A stretch of 64,000 nucleotides of DNA. Origin: Undibacterium sp049340185. Lineage in GTDB: Bacteria; Pseudomonadota; Gammaproteobacteria; Burkholderiales; Burkholderiaceae_D. The notes beneath the pieces were generated by a model. The model did not search any database. It was not told the origin of the DNA and saw only the letters and a program-made list of their open reading frames with translations. Within the stretch, counting starts at the first letter, position 1. Every line of letters starts with the position of its first letter. The position numbers and the translations under genes are program-made. The stretch is taken from assembly GCF_049340185.1 (NCBI RefSeq), contig NZ_JBMPPC010000004.1:479719-543718 (forward strand). The letters are read 5' to 3'. This document shows, piece by piece, positions 8,532 to 16,702 of the stretch.

Positions 8532-9229
8532 GAGAGCGACAAACTATATCCCATGCCACGATGGGTCTGTATGGGGTCGTCCTGCTCATTAATCAGACGC
8601 AATTTGGCACGTAGCGATTTGATGTGCGCATCGACGGTACGCTCCAGCGTATCACTAGCATCAGTCCAGACCAGATCCATCAATTGCGCGCGCGAGAATA
8701 ATTGCTGTGGCCGGTCTATGAAGGTTTTTAGCAGCAAATATTCGTAACGTGTCAGAGCCAATATCTGGCCGTAATACGCAATACGCGCTTCGTCGGCACG
8801 CAGTTCGAAGCTTGATTTTTTCTCATTCGCTACATTTGCTGCAGCACTCTGGCCCGCCTCCAGCCTGCGTAATACGGCACGGATGCGTGCGACCAGTTCT
8901 CTGGGTGAAAATGGCTTACTTACATAATCATCAGCACCAATTTCCAGACCAACGATACGGTCAATTTCGTCATTGCGCGCTGTCAAAAAAATCACCGGTG
9001 TATTCGAGAACTGACGCAGACGGCGACATAACTCAAAACCATTCATATCCGGCAACCCAACATCGAGCACGATCAATGCTGGTGTCTGCACATCGGGTGA
9101 ATGCAAAAAATCCAGCGCAGCCTGAGCCAGCGTCACGTGATGCGGTGTAAAGCCATCGGTAGCTAAGGCATAGGCGAGAGTATCGGCAATCGCTTTTTCG
9201 TCTTCGACAATAAGAATAGTTCTGGACAT
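8528..9229 (-). CDS. creB: CreB response regulator
   Basis: 233 aa OmpR-class regulator. Receiver domain: acidic pocket VEDE at residues 8-11, phospho-Asp in LIVLDVGLPD near 56, Lys in YVSKPFSPRE near 104. C-terminal winged helix with LTRYEYLLLKTFIDRPQQLFSR and the recognition region TVDAHIKSLRAKL. Expected to bind Cre tags and activate creD. First gene of creB-creC; 6 nt after the GspF-like gene's stop position on the other side of the operon (9236), so that gene may be co-transcribed upstream. Confidence 0.92.
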   Translation of the reverse strand: MSRTILIVEDEKAIADTLAYALATDGFTPHHVTLAQAALDFLHSPDVQTPALIVLDVGLPDMNGFELCRRLRQFSNTPVIFLTARNDEIDRIVGLEIGADDYVSKPFSPRELVARIRAVLRRLEAGQSAAANVANEKKSSFELRADEARIAYYGQILALTRYEYLLLKTFIDRPQQLFSRAQLMDLVWTDASDTLERTVDAHIKSLRAKLRLINEQDDPIQTHRGMGYSLSLS

Positions 9230-9235
9230 GGATCT

Positions 9236-10312
9236 TCAGTTTAGTAAAACGCGAAAATAAACTATCGCGGATGTAGCAAAATCATCGGGCATGCAAGTTT
9301 GCCGATTGCACTCAGCTAGCTCTTTAGGTACAGAGGGCATAAACGCATGCCCGGCGATTAGGCTGTACGCCATCCACAACATGACCGCGCCGTAGAATAT
9401 TTTCGGTAACCAGTCGGCTAGTTGCTGTTGAAACGCCGACAGTGCGGCTGTTTCGCTGTTCGCATGGCGTAACATCATCTCGGACAAAGTGCCACTGCTT
9501 TCACCGGTCTGTATCAATTCTGTCGCCTGGGTATTTCCCAGGTAGTGGCAAGCAGCGAGGGCGTCTGCGAGCGTCATGCCTTGTTGCAGGCGGGGTAGGA
9601 CTTGAGAAAAATCAGTGCGTATAAGCTGATTGCTGATGGTATTGCAGGCTTGGGGCAATGCATCGAATACGGGCAGGCCGGCTTCAAGCATCAAGCCCAG
9701 ACTTTCAAAGAAATCTCTGGCATTGCGCCTGACATGCATCGCACCAAACACTGGAAAGGTGATCAGACTTTTTTCTACGCTATGACGCAACGCAGAGCCA
9801 GAGTTGCCGCCTGACCAGTGGAGTAAAAAGCGATAGCCTGTGAGGCCGAGGGCAAGCAGCAGAAACGGGCGCAACACGCTCCATAGGTAGGATGCCTTGC
9901 TGATCGTACCTGCGACGAGACCCGGTAAAGGCTGCACCAGTAAGGTCAGGCCGAGTACCAGCAGCGGCATCCTCATGCGGGCTTTCACGGCTTTTTGTAG
10001 CCGGTCTTTTTCGGTGTAGGTTTCTGCCAGTCGTCGGTACATTGTCGCAGGACTACCGGCGCTGATGGCGGCGCGTAGCAATTGCGCCTCCAGATCGCTG
10101 AACAAACCTGACTGTTGACCCGCAGTCGCTATGTCTTTCCCCCGCACCAGCAACTTGCGGGCCGCCTCTACACGAGCTTGCGCACTCGACGGCAACCTGA
10201 TCAAAGTAAAAGCCCGGGCAGCGGGCAAACCGGCCTTTTCCAGCGCCGCGAGATGCGTAAATAATCCAGCACGGATGCTGTAGCTGAGAGGAGAAAAGTG
10301 ATGGGATGGCAT
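9236..10312 (-). CDS. type II secretion / type IV pilus F-domain inner-membrane protein
   Basis: About 358 aa with two T2SSF (GspF/PilC) domains: the first covers roughly residues 10-120 (GLFTHLAALEKAGLPAARAF, LLRAAISAGS), the second about 185-300 (FFESLGLMLEAGLPVFDALPQA, ELIQTGESSGTLSEML), each followed by hydrophobic helices. GspF/PilC proteins form the inner-membrane platform that couples the ATPase to pilus assembly. It is an orphan here, without pilin, ATPase or secretin genes, and only 6 nt from creB. Start uncertain between ATG 10312 and TTG 10318. Confidence 0.8.
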   Translation of the reverse strand: MPSHHFSPLSYSIRAGLFTHLAALEKAGLPAARAFTLIRLPSSAQARVEAARKLLVRGKDIATAGQQSGLFSDLEAQLLRAAISAGSPATMYRRLAETYTEKDRLQKAVKARMRMPLLVLGLTLLVQPLPGLVAGTISKASYLWSVLRPFLLLALGLTGYRFLLHWSGGNSGSALRHSVEKSLITFPVFGAMHVRRNARDFFESLGLMLEAGLPVFDALPQACNTISNQLIRTDFSQVLPRLQQGMTLADALAACHYLGNTQATELIQTGESSGTLSEMMLRHANSETAALSAFQQQLADWLPKIFYGAVMLWMAYSLIAGHAFMPSVPKELAECNRQTCMPDDFATSAIVYFRVLLN

Positions 10313-10396
10313 GGGCAACCATTCTAGTTGAATGCTGCTCTGCTCTGACAGATTTTTAGAGTCGATTCATTGCAAAAATTGAGCGCAGACGAGCCA

Positions 10397-10699
10397 TGCG
10401 CAAAAATTAAGCGCTCTCAACACAGAGACACCGAAGCACCACGGAAGAGCAGAAGTAAGCGACTCATTGGAATATCGATTACAGGGTTTTTAGAAGTTCC
10501 CCATATTGAACCCGCAGACTGGATGCGGCTTCCGAAGGTTTTTCGTGCCAACAGACGCATTCTGCTTGCGGATTCGTTTTTAAGTGTTCTTGACATTGAT
10601 ATTGTATGAAACCGCTTGTTCCCGCTTTTCCTCTGTATCTCGATGTATCGATGTATCGATGTTTCGGTACCTCTGTGGTGAGCGGTCTTAGTTTGTGCA
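10397..10699. repeat. ~300-bp palindrome-ended element, copy A
   Basis: Second copy lies at 22783-23079. Left arm TGCGCAAAAATTAAGCG then CACAGAGACACCGAAGC; right arm ends GGTACCTCTGTGGTGAG then GGTCTTAGTTTGTGCA, the inverse of the left with several mismatches. The core (GAAGTTCCCCATATTGAAC, GGATGCGGCTT, TTTTTCGTGCCAACAG, TGCTTGCGGATTCG) matches copy B closely. This copy is more decayed and has acquired a short run of TATCGATG repeats (10640-10663). No ORF with gene character. Best described as a non-autonomous MITE-like element. Confidence 0.75.
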
Positions 10700-10732
10700 T
10701 CAATCCCAACTGAACATCTTCAGCAATCAGTT

Positions 10733-11860
10733 TTATGCTAGCTGTATTTCACGCAGCATAAATAGCTTGTCGTTGCTGCGTGTACGCGTGCGTGCAGCAA
10801 CTTCGTCATACCAGTAGACGGCAGCATGCTGGATCTCAGTGGTAGGTTCAGCATGGTCAGCATAGTCATGCTGGTTCAGTTCATTCCAGGTCTGTTCGCA
10901 GGCCTGCACCAGCCGATCTGCGCCGCCGTGTTGCATCCAGTCCTGCGCCAGTCCGCTTAAATTCTTTTTGTGCAAAGACCCCAGCCACAGTTGCCGGTCA
11001 ACGTCATGCGTCAATGGCAGCACCGCACCGTCCGCTTGGACAATCAGTATAGGTGCGGCGTCGGTGATGTTCACCAGCGGATAAGCGGGGACCAGATGAC
11101 GATGATAAGCACTGAGTTGTTGCAGGCTGATAGCATCGACATGGACTGCAACGCCGAGTTGTTGTCCTATTCTTTGTGCCTCGGCAATAGCGACCAGTAA
11201 TTCGAGTCCATCCGGTCTGGCATCGCTTAAGCTTGCTGCCGCACGTCCATACAAGGTCAGCGGATGCACCTGAACACTGCGGGCGCCTTGCTGTGCGGCG
11301 AGCTGTACCACGAACTCAAGGCTGTCGACGTTGTGCTGCGTCAGCGTAAAGATCAGGCCAAACGGTATGCCGGACGAACGTATTACGGCCAGATGTGACA
11401 ATGTTTTGGCGAAGGCACCTTGCTGCCCGCGCATCAGGTCATGTTCAGCCTCGGTGCCATCAATCGATATGGCAACTATGTCCAGATGATCGCTGATCTG
11501 CGACCAGCGTTGCGGTGTCGCAAGCATGCCGTTTGTGGTGATGCTGGTCAGCATGCCGAGTGCACGTGCCTGCTTCAGCAAATCTGGTAATCGCTTGTAT
11601 AAAAGCGGCTCACCGCCGGACACGGCGAGCTGCCGGTAACCCAGTAGCGCCGCATCTTGCACACATGCCGACAACATATCCCAATCGAGTTGCTCACTCA
11701 CCGTTGGCGCAGACAAGGTGTAGCAATGCGCGCATGCCAGATTACAGCGGCGGGTCGGATGCACCTGCAATACCGGCGCAATGCCGGTCGGACTTTCGAA
11801 CAATTGGCCGCCGGATTCTGCATCGAAACGCGCATCGAGATGTGTGTCGGTCGCCGTCAT
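10733..11860 (-). CDS. radical SAM protein of an unassigned maturase-like group
   Basis: 375 aa. The radical-SAM cluster is CNLACAHCY (CxxxCxxC) near residue 41, followed by the SAM-binding motif SGGEPLL, TSITTNGML and VAISIDGTEAEHD. The C-terminal third resembles a SPASM/twitch region (ILIVQADGAVLPLTHDVD, LWLGSLHKKNLSGLAQDW), but the Cys ligands for auxiliary clusters are absent. Such enzymes often modify peptides or small proteins. The ATG at 11860 is chosen because it lies 4 nt after the stop of the 137-aa protein gene upstream, implying coupling; an upstream ATG inside that gene is less likely. Substrate unknown; the co-transcribed small protein is the natural candidate. Confidence 0.8.
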   Translation of the reverse strand: MTATDTHLDARFDAESGGQLFESPTGIAPVLQVHPTRRCNLACAHCYTLSAPTVSEQLDWDMLSACVQDAALLGYRQLAVSGGEPLLYKRLPDLLKQARALGMLTSITTNGMLATPQRWSQISDHLDIVAISIDGTEAEHDLMRGQQGAFAKTLSHLAVIRSSGIPFGLIFTLTQHNVDSLEFVVQLAAQQGARSVQVHPLTLYGRAAASLSDARPDGLELLVAIAEAQRIGQQLGVAVHVDAISLQQLSAYHRHLVPAYPLVNITDAAPILIVQADGAVLPLTHDVDRQLWLGSLHKKNLSGLAQDWMQHGGADRLVQACEQTWNELNQHDYADHAEPTTEIQHAAVYWYDEVAARTRTRSNDKLFMLREIQLA

Positions 11861-11864
11861 GCCA

Positions 11865-12278
11865 TCAGCCACCAAAGCTGCCGCCATGGCCAAGTTTTGC
11901 CCCGATATCCTGTATCTCTGGCAAACCCGGAGTGACATCGCCAAAGTTCAACTCCATCCTGACCAGATCCGGGAAAGGTGTACCGTCGATAATGATTTTT
12001 GGTGGATGAACCTCACCACCGTGCAGGCGATGCCATTTCAGCCAGAACAAAATATCGTTGCCGCAGCGTGGTGTATCGTCACCTGCATAGCTGAGCGACA
12101 ATTGCACACCGGTTGCGCTGCTGCCACCGACGACGCGGGCACCCAGCACATGGGCAGGCGATTCGTCGAGAGCACGGGCAATTTCGCGTACCGAGTCCTC
12201 AGTCAGTGTCCGGTTTTTCCAGGCACTTAATAGTTTTTCCGAACCGCGTAATTTTTGGTTCGATATGTCGTTTGTCAT
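11865..12278 (-). CDS. 137-aa partner of the radical SAM protein; possible modified peptide or adaptor
   Basis: Not recognised as a named family. GAGGAG lies 6 nt before the ATG at 12278. Charged helical N-terminus (KLRGSEKLLSAWKNRTLTED, REIARALDESPAHVLG), one central Cys (DDTPRCGNDILFWLKWHRL), a hydrophobic stretch PPKIIIDGTPFPDLV, and a glycine-rich end LGHGGSFGG. The radical SAM gene starts 4 nt downstream. A leader-like helix plus a Gly-rich tail fits a RiPP precursor, but 137 aa is long for one, so an adaptor or recognition protein is equally possible. Confidence 0.6.
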   Translation of the reverse strand: MTNDISNQKLRGSEKLLSAWKNRTLTEDSVREIARALDESPAHVLGARVVGGSSATGVQLSLSYAGDDTPRCGNDILFWLKWHRLHGGEVHPPKIIIDGTPFPDLVRMELNFGDVTPGLPEIQDIGAKLGHGGSFGG

Positions 12279-12441
12279 CACAATCTCCTCGTGAAAAAAT
12301 TTCTGGAACACCAGCGTGCACAAATGCCCGCTGACGTGCTTCACATTAGATGATAAAAATGACAATGCAAATTAATTAACCAAATGACACCGGAGGATTG
12401 GATAGCTTTTTTTCAACTTTCCGGCCTTGAGATACCGATGC

Positions 12442-12701
12442 TCAACGTAATTCTTTACGCAGAACAAGTTTGAGGCCGGACCAAACTTCATCAACGGCAC
12501 AGACCTTGATATCGACAAAGCCGATGGGTAAAGCGAACTCACGTATTGTGTGTTGGCATCATTGGATAGCGTCTCTACCAATGCCCTCAAATCGACGACT
12601 AATTTGCGATCAACCAAATTGATCGGCGGATTATTGATTTCGATGATGGCAACATGGTTTTGATCGGTGTGACGTAAAATTGATGCGTTTTCAGCGTACA
12701 T
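12442..12701 (-). pseudogene. crotonase (enoyl-CoA hydratase family) remnant
   Basis: Starts with a good ribosome site (AAAGGA, 7 nt before the ATG). The first 47 residues or so (VAIIEINNPPINLVDRKLVV, LRALVETLSNDANTQ) are the normal N-terminus of a crotonase-fold enzyme. After that the frame reads nonsense to a stop at 12372, while a shifted frame gives FALPIGFVDIKVCAVDEVW...RKELR and stops at 12442. Intact crotonases are about 250 aa or more, so at least a frameshift and a large deletion are present. Not expected to be active. Confidence 0.6.
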
Positions 12702-12786
12702 GTTGGATTCCTTTTGATAATTTCAGCAACAGAAAACTGCATATGCACCACTAAGCCTAGGACAATGGCTCTCGAAAATATGCTTC

Positions 12787-13302
12787 CTAAACGGATAGGA
12801 CGTCAGCCATATCGGCGGCGTGCTGACAAATGAAATCAGCGATACCGGAGATATCGGATAATTCCAGCGAAGAGATGCCAAGTATGGATGTATTTCTGTC
12901 CGTTGCAATTGCCGCAACACCGGGCAAATCGGGCCAAAGTGGGAGCTTGCCAACTGCCGCGCGCCAAACTTCCAACTTTGGGAAATCCCCTTGTTTGAAT
13001 CCTTCGATCAATACCAGATCACACCCTTGCAACCTGCTTAGTAAATACGATAGAGACGGTTCTTCGTCTTCACGCAATTCGTGCATCAGAGCCCAACGAC
13101 GCCGACCAATTAGCAAAACCTCTGCGCAACCTGCCTCGCGTAGCCGGAACGAGTCTTTACCAGGATGGTCAATATCAAGATCCTTATGGCTATGCTTGAT
13201 CAGTGATACCGCCAAGCCTCGCGCTTGTAGCTCTGGAAGGAGGCGCTCCAGCAACGTCGTCTTACCCATACCGGAATGACCGGCAATTCCAAATACTCGC
13301 AT
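12787..13302 (-). CDS. mobB: molybdopterin-guanine dinucleotide biosynthesis adaptor MobB
   Basis: 171 aa P-loop GTPase. Walker A GHSGMGKTT at about residues 7-15, then LIKHSHKDLDIDHPGKDSFR and the family motif LVLIEGFKQGDFPKLEVWR. MobB assists MobA in joining GMP to molybdopterin, making bis-MGD for DMSO-reductase-family enzymes. The ATG at 13302 is used because AGGAAGGG precedes it and Walker A is then N-terminal as in the family; 21 upstream codons overlap the TetR gene end. 19 nt downstream of the TetR gene on the same strand and divergent from a molybdoenzyme operon, which fits a cofactor role for that enzyme. Confidence 0.9.
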   Translation of the reverse strand: MRVFGIAGHSGMGKTTLLERLLPELQARGLAVSLIKHSHKDLDIDHPGKDSFRLREAGCAEVLLIGRRRWALMHELREDEEPSLSYLLSRLQGCDLVLIEGFKQGDFPKLEVWRAAVGKLPLWPDLPGVAAIATDRNTSILGISSLELSDISGIADFICQHAADMADVLSV

Positions 13303-13321
13303 TGCATCCCTTCCTGGTCGC

Positions 13322-13891
13322 TTATAAAGACGTGTCGCTGTCGAAAAGTTTTTCCCCGGCCTCACGAACTGCGCTCAAAAGTTCCCGTTGCACTGCTTCG
13401 GAACACATACCGCGAGCCAACATGACAGCACCTACATTTTGTGCCATCACTGTCCAGGCAGCATCTGGATTGCCTGTCAGGGCTGTCACGTTGGCATGGA
13501 TGGATTGAACACCCTTTTCGAAAGCTTCTTTCACTGTATCGTCTGCGCGTCCCACTTCGGGAGTCAATGAAGGCAATGGACATCCCGCTTCTGGATGTTG
13601 TACATGATTGAAACTTAAATAGCCCGCTAACGCTCGCGATACCTGCTCGGTATCGGAGGGATCAACGGCATCATATAAGTCCGCCGTGCGCTTGAGTTCA
13701 GCGGTAATCATTGCAGCGAACAAGTCTGACTTACCGCTGAAATGTTTATACAAAGAGCCTGTTGTCACACCAGCCGCTGCGGCTAGATCCGCCATCCCAC
13801 TGCTGGTAAAGCCATGTTGTTTGGCGTGGCGGCCACCTGCCTCCACTAGTTTTGCGCGGGCTTCTTCTTTGTACTTGCTGGTGTATCTCAT
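13322..13891 (-). CDS. TetR/AcrR family repressor
   Basis: 189 aa. N-terminal HTH: GMADLAAAAGVTTGSLYKHFSGKSDLF at about residues 27-53, the classical TetR signature; the C-terminal domain (AGCPLPSLTPEVGR, WTVMAQNVGAVMLARGM) resembles the AcrR/YxaF-like group. The start at 13891 fits the family; a longer open frame upstream to 14170 overlaps the divergent gene and is rejected. Divergent from the molybdoenzyme operon and followed by mobB, so it probably controls both. The effector is unknown. Confidence 0.88.
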   Translation of the reverse strand: MRYTSKYKEEARAKLVEAGGRHAKQHGFTSSGMADLAAAAGVTTGSLYKHFSGKSDLFAAMITAELKRTADLYDAVDPSDTEQVSRALAGYLSFNHVQHPEAGCPLPSLTPEVGRADDTVKEAFEKGVQSIHANVTALTGNPDAAWTVMAQNVGAVMLARGMCSEAVQRELLSAVREAGEKLFDSDTSL

Positions 13892-13913
13892 AAAACTCTT
13901 TTCTAAAAATTGG

Positions 13914-13965
13914 CTTGACACATTTTCGGATTGCGCCTTAGGATAACAATCATTATCTAATAGAT
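13914..13965 (+). promoter_or_regulatory. promoter and possible TetR operator for the molybdoenzyme operon
   Basis: TTGACA at 13916 and TAGGAT 18 nt later form a plausible sigma-70 promoter. Directly after it lies an imperfect dyad ATAACAATCATTAT (10 of 14 positions symmetric), a candidate binding site for the divergent TetR protein. Confidence 0.45.
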
Positions 13966-14006
13966 CAAGTCCCCCGATTATAAAAATGAATGAGGAAGAA
14001 CACATC

Positions 14007-16313
14007 ATGGATGGCAAGGAAACAAACTCCTGGAAAAAGACCGCATGTATTATTTGTTCGCTTAACTGCGGTCTTGATATAAAGACCGAAGATGGACGAA
14101 TCACCAAAATTAAGGGTGACAAATCCAATCCTATTTCACAGGGGTACATGTGCGAAAAGTCGCAACGCATGGACTTCTATCAGAATGGTGCAGATCGCAT
14201 CGATTCACCCAAACGTCGCAGGCCAGACGGTAGCTATGAGAATATCGATTGGGAAACAGCCATCCGCGAGATAGCAGAAAAGTTCACTGCAATCAAAAAA
14301 AAATACGGTGGCGAAAGCATTTTGTATTACGGCGGCGGTAGCCAGGGTAATCATCTCGGTGGAACGTACGCTGATAGCACGATCAAAGCATTAGGGATTC
14401 AATACCGATCCAATGCATTGGCACAGGAAAAGACGGGCGAAGGCTGGGTGCAGGGAAAGATGACAGGTGCGCCAGTACATGGCGACTTTGAACACTGTGA
14501 AGTAGCGGTTTTTTTAGGAAAAAATCCGTGGCAGTCCCACGGATTTGCCCGAACCCGCGTAATACTGCGCGAGATTCAAAACGATCCGAAACGCGCAATG
14601 ATCGTGATCGACCCACGACGCACCGAAACAGCAGAGATGGCAGACTATCATTTGGCCGTCAAGCCTGGCACTGATGCATGGTGCTTAACTGCACTGTCCG
14701 CCATTCTGGTTCAGGAGCATCTGGTGGCATCTGCCTGGCTTGCAGAGCACACCACTGGCTATGACGTCGTAGAAGCGGCAATGAAGAAAATCGACATCCC
14801 ACATTACGCCGCTGTGTGCGGGGTAGATGAGACACTGCTTCGATCTGCCGCACGGCGAATTGCCAGTGCCAAAAGCGTGTCTATGATTGAAGACCTTGGC
14901 GTGCAAATGAATTTGCATTCTACCTTGAACAGCTATCTGAATCGGCTTGTCTGGCTGCTGACGGGTAATTACGCCAAGGCGGGTGCCAACAACGCGTTTG
15001 TTCCCCTGCTCAATCTCTCTAACTCAAGCCGTAGCGCATCAAAAAAATCGAGCTCTGGCAAGCCCGCAGCGCCGCGCAAATGGACTCACAGCCCCGTTAC
15101 CAATTCCAAGGTGATCATGGGATTGATTCCGTGTAACGTGATTCCGGATGAAATACTGACGCAAAACCCCAAGCGCTTTAGGGCGATGTTTATTGAAAGT
15201 GCGAATCCTGTTCATTCTTTGGCAGATAGCCAGCGCATGCGCCAATCGCTTCGAGCCCTAGAGTGCAGTGTGGTGATAGATGTGGCCATGACAGAAACCG
15301 CGCGGCAGGCCGACTATGTGCTACCCGCCAGCAGTCAGTTTGAAAAGGCCGAGGCCACGTTTTTTAATTTGGAGTTTCCTCGCAATGGATTTCAGTTGCG
15401 CCACCCGCATCTTAGTCTCCGCCCAGGCACCCTTCCAGAAGCTGAAATTCACGCACGTCTGTTAGAAGCAATGGGAGAGTTAGACGAATCCAACTACCGC
15501 TTTTTACGCTCCGCAGCAAGGGGCGGACTAACGACGTACGGGCTAGCATTCGCATGGAAATCTACGCGTGATAAGAAGGTGGCGCGATATGCCCCTGTCG
15601 TGCTGTATCGCACGCTGGGGCCAAGCTTACCAGTCAACTTAGCTCCAGCAGCATCCCTCTGGGGAATCAGCCAACTTTATGTACGGGCACAGCCGGCAGC
15701 CGCAAAGGGCGCTGGGTTTGGCGGTCCCAAGCTATTGGGCGGAAATCGACTTTTTGACGCGATATTGAATAGCCCATCCGGCGTCATCTTTGGCGTTAGC
15801 CAGTACAGCGATAGCTGGGACGCCGTGAAGTTGCCCGACCATAAAATTAACTTGAACATTAAGGAGATGTTGGACGAGTTGGCAACAATTGACGGCAAGC
15901 TTCCACCCCACCGCCCCGAATACCCGTTCATCCTCTCTGCTGGGGAACGTCGACCGGATACTAGCAATACATCCATCCGTAACCCCGAATGGATGAAAAA
16001 GGGTGGCTTTGGAACGCTGCGTATCCATCCGAAGGATGCGGAAGCGCTGGGCTGTTCGGAGGGCGATTGGATTCAACTGCGTACGCAACGCGGTGCTGCG
16101 CAAGCGCCTATCGAGCTGACCGACGAATTGCAGCCTGGACATGTCTCGTTGCCCAACGGTCATGGCCTCGACTACCACCAAGCTGACGGGTCGCTCGACC
16201 GTCGAGGTGTTTCGTTGAATGAGCTCACCAACACCGAGGACCGTGACCCCTTTGCCGGTACCCCTTGGCACAAATACGTGCCGGTACATCTTGAACGTCT
16301 CACCCCAGCCTAA
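14007..16313 (+). CDS. molybdopterin-dependent oxidoreductase (formate dehydrogenase/nitrate reductase-like)
   Basis: 768 aa DMSO-reductase superfamily enzyme. N-terminal [4Fe-4S] Cys at 14, 17, 21 and 49 (CIICSLNC...GYMCEK), the molybdopterin domains (VAVFLGKNPWQSHG, IVIDPRRTETAEMADYHLAV, IESANPVHS, DYVLPASSQFEKAEATFF) and a C-terminal cofactor-binding domain (LRIHPKDAEALGCSEGDW, LPNGHGLDY). No signal peptide, so cytoplasmic. At the position where formate dehydrogenases carry Sec/Cys the sequence reads YRSNALAQEKTG, with no Cys or Sec. The ATG at 14007 is chosen over 13986 because GAGGAAG is 8 nt before it. Operon with ferredoxin and ferredoxin reductase genes. Substrate unknown; formate is only a guess. 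Confidence 0.85.
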   Translation: MDGKETNSWKKTACIICSLNCGLDIKTEDGRITKIKGDKSNPISQGYMCEKSQRMDFYQNGADRIDSPKRRRPDGSYENIDWETAIREIAEKFTAIKKKYGGESILYYGGGSQGNHLGGTYADSTIKALGIQYRSNALAQEKTGEGWVQGKMTGAPVHGDFEHCEVAVFLGKNPWQSHGFARTRVILREIQNDPKRAMIVIDPRRTETAEMADYHLAVKPGTDAWCLTALSAILVQEHLVASAWLAEHTTGYDVVEAAMKKIDIPHYAAVCGVDETLLRSAARRIASAKSVSMIEDLGVQMNLHSTLNSYLNRLVWLLTGNYAKAGANNAFVPLLNLSNSSRSASKKSSSGKPAAPRKWTHSPVTNSKVIMGLIPCNVIPDEILTQNPKRFRAMFIESANPVHSLADSQRMRQSLRALECSVVIDVAMTETARQADYVLPASSQFEKAEATFFNLEFPRNGFQLRHPHLSLRPGTLPEAEIHARLLEAMGELDESNYRFLRSAARGGLTTYGLAFAWKSTRDKKVARYAPVVLYRTLGPSLPVNLAPAASLWGISQLYVRAQPAAAKGAGFGGPKLLGGNRLFDAILNSPSGVIFGVSQYSDSWDAVKLPDHKINLNIKEMLDELATIDGKLPPHRPEYPFILSAGERRPDTSNTSIRNPEWMKKGGFGTLRIHPKDAEALGCSEGDWIQLRTQRGAAQAPIELTDELQPGHVSLPNGHGLDYHQADGSLDRRGVSLNELTNTEDRDPFAGTPWHKYVPVHLERLTPA

Positions 16314-16331
16314 CACCGAATTGAGAAAAAA

Positions 16332-16661
16332 ATGACCCATGTTGTGACCGAAAGCTGCATCCGCTGCAAATACACCGACTGTGTAGATGTCTGCCCCGTA
16401 GATTGCTTTATTGAAGGCCCGAACTTTCTCGCAATCGACCCTGACGCGTGCATTGACTGCGCCGTGTGCGTCCCTGAGTGCCCAGTCAATGCGATCTACG
16501 CAGAAGAAGACCTGCCCGTCGAACAGCTGCACATGATAGCCCTCAACGCGGAACTTTATCGGCTCCCTGGATGGAAATCTATCACCATGCGAAAAGCCGC
16601 ACTGCCCGATGCAGAGGACTGGAAAGAACGGACTGGAAAACTGTCTGAACTTCAACGCTAA
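16332..16661 (+). CDS. fdxA: 7Fe ferredoxin FdxA
   Basis: 109 aa. The Cys pattern C9-x2-C12-x4-C17-x3-C21-P and C40-x2-C43-x3-C46-x3-C50-P is that of FdxA-type ferredoxins holding one [3Fe-4S] and one [4Fe-4S] cluster. The C-terminal extension (NAELYRLPGWKSITMRKA) is typical of the family. 18 nt after the molybdoenzyme and 41 nt before the reductase gene, so it very likely shuttles electrons between them. Confidence 0.95.
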   Translation: MTHVVTESCIRCKYTDCVDVCPVDCFIEGPNFLAIDPDACIDCAVCVPECPVNAIYAEEDLPVEQLHMIALNAELYRLPGWKSITMRKAALPDAEDWKERTGKLSELQR

Positions 16662-16702
16662 ACGCACACCCTTACACCACGACCTATTTCCCGGAAAAAT
16701 CC

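Noticed and set aside
13892..14170. Longer TetR start upstream of 13891
   Set aside because: It would overlap the divergent molybdoenzyme gene and its promoter; the family starts at 13891.
15732..16667. Long minus-strand frame antisense to the molybdoenzyme
   Set aside because: Shadow of the well-supported plus-strand genes; no family similarity.
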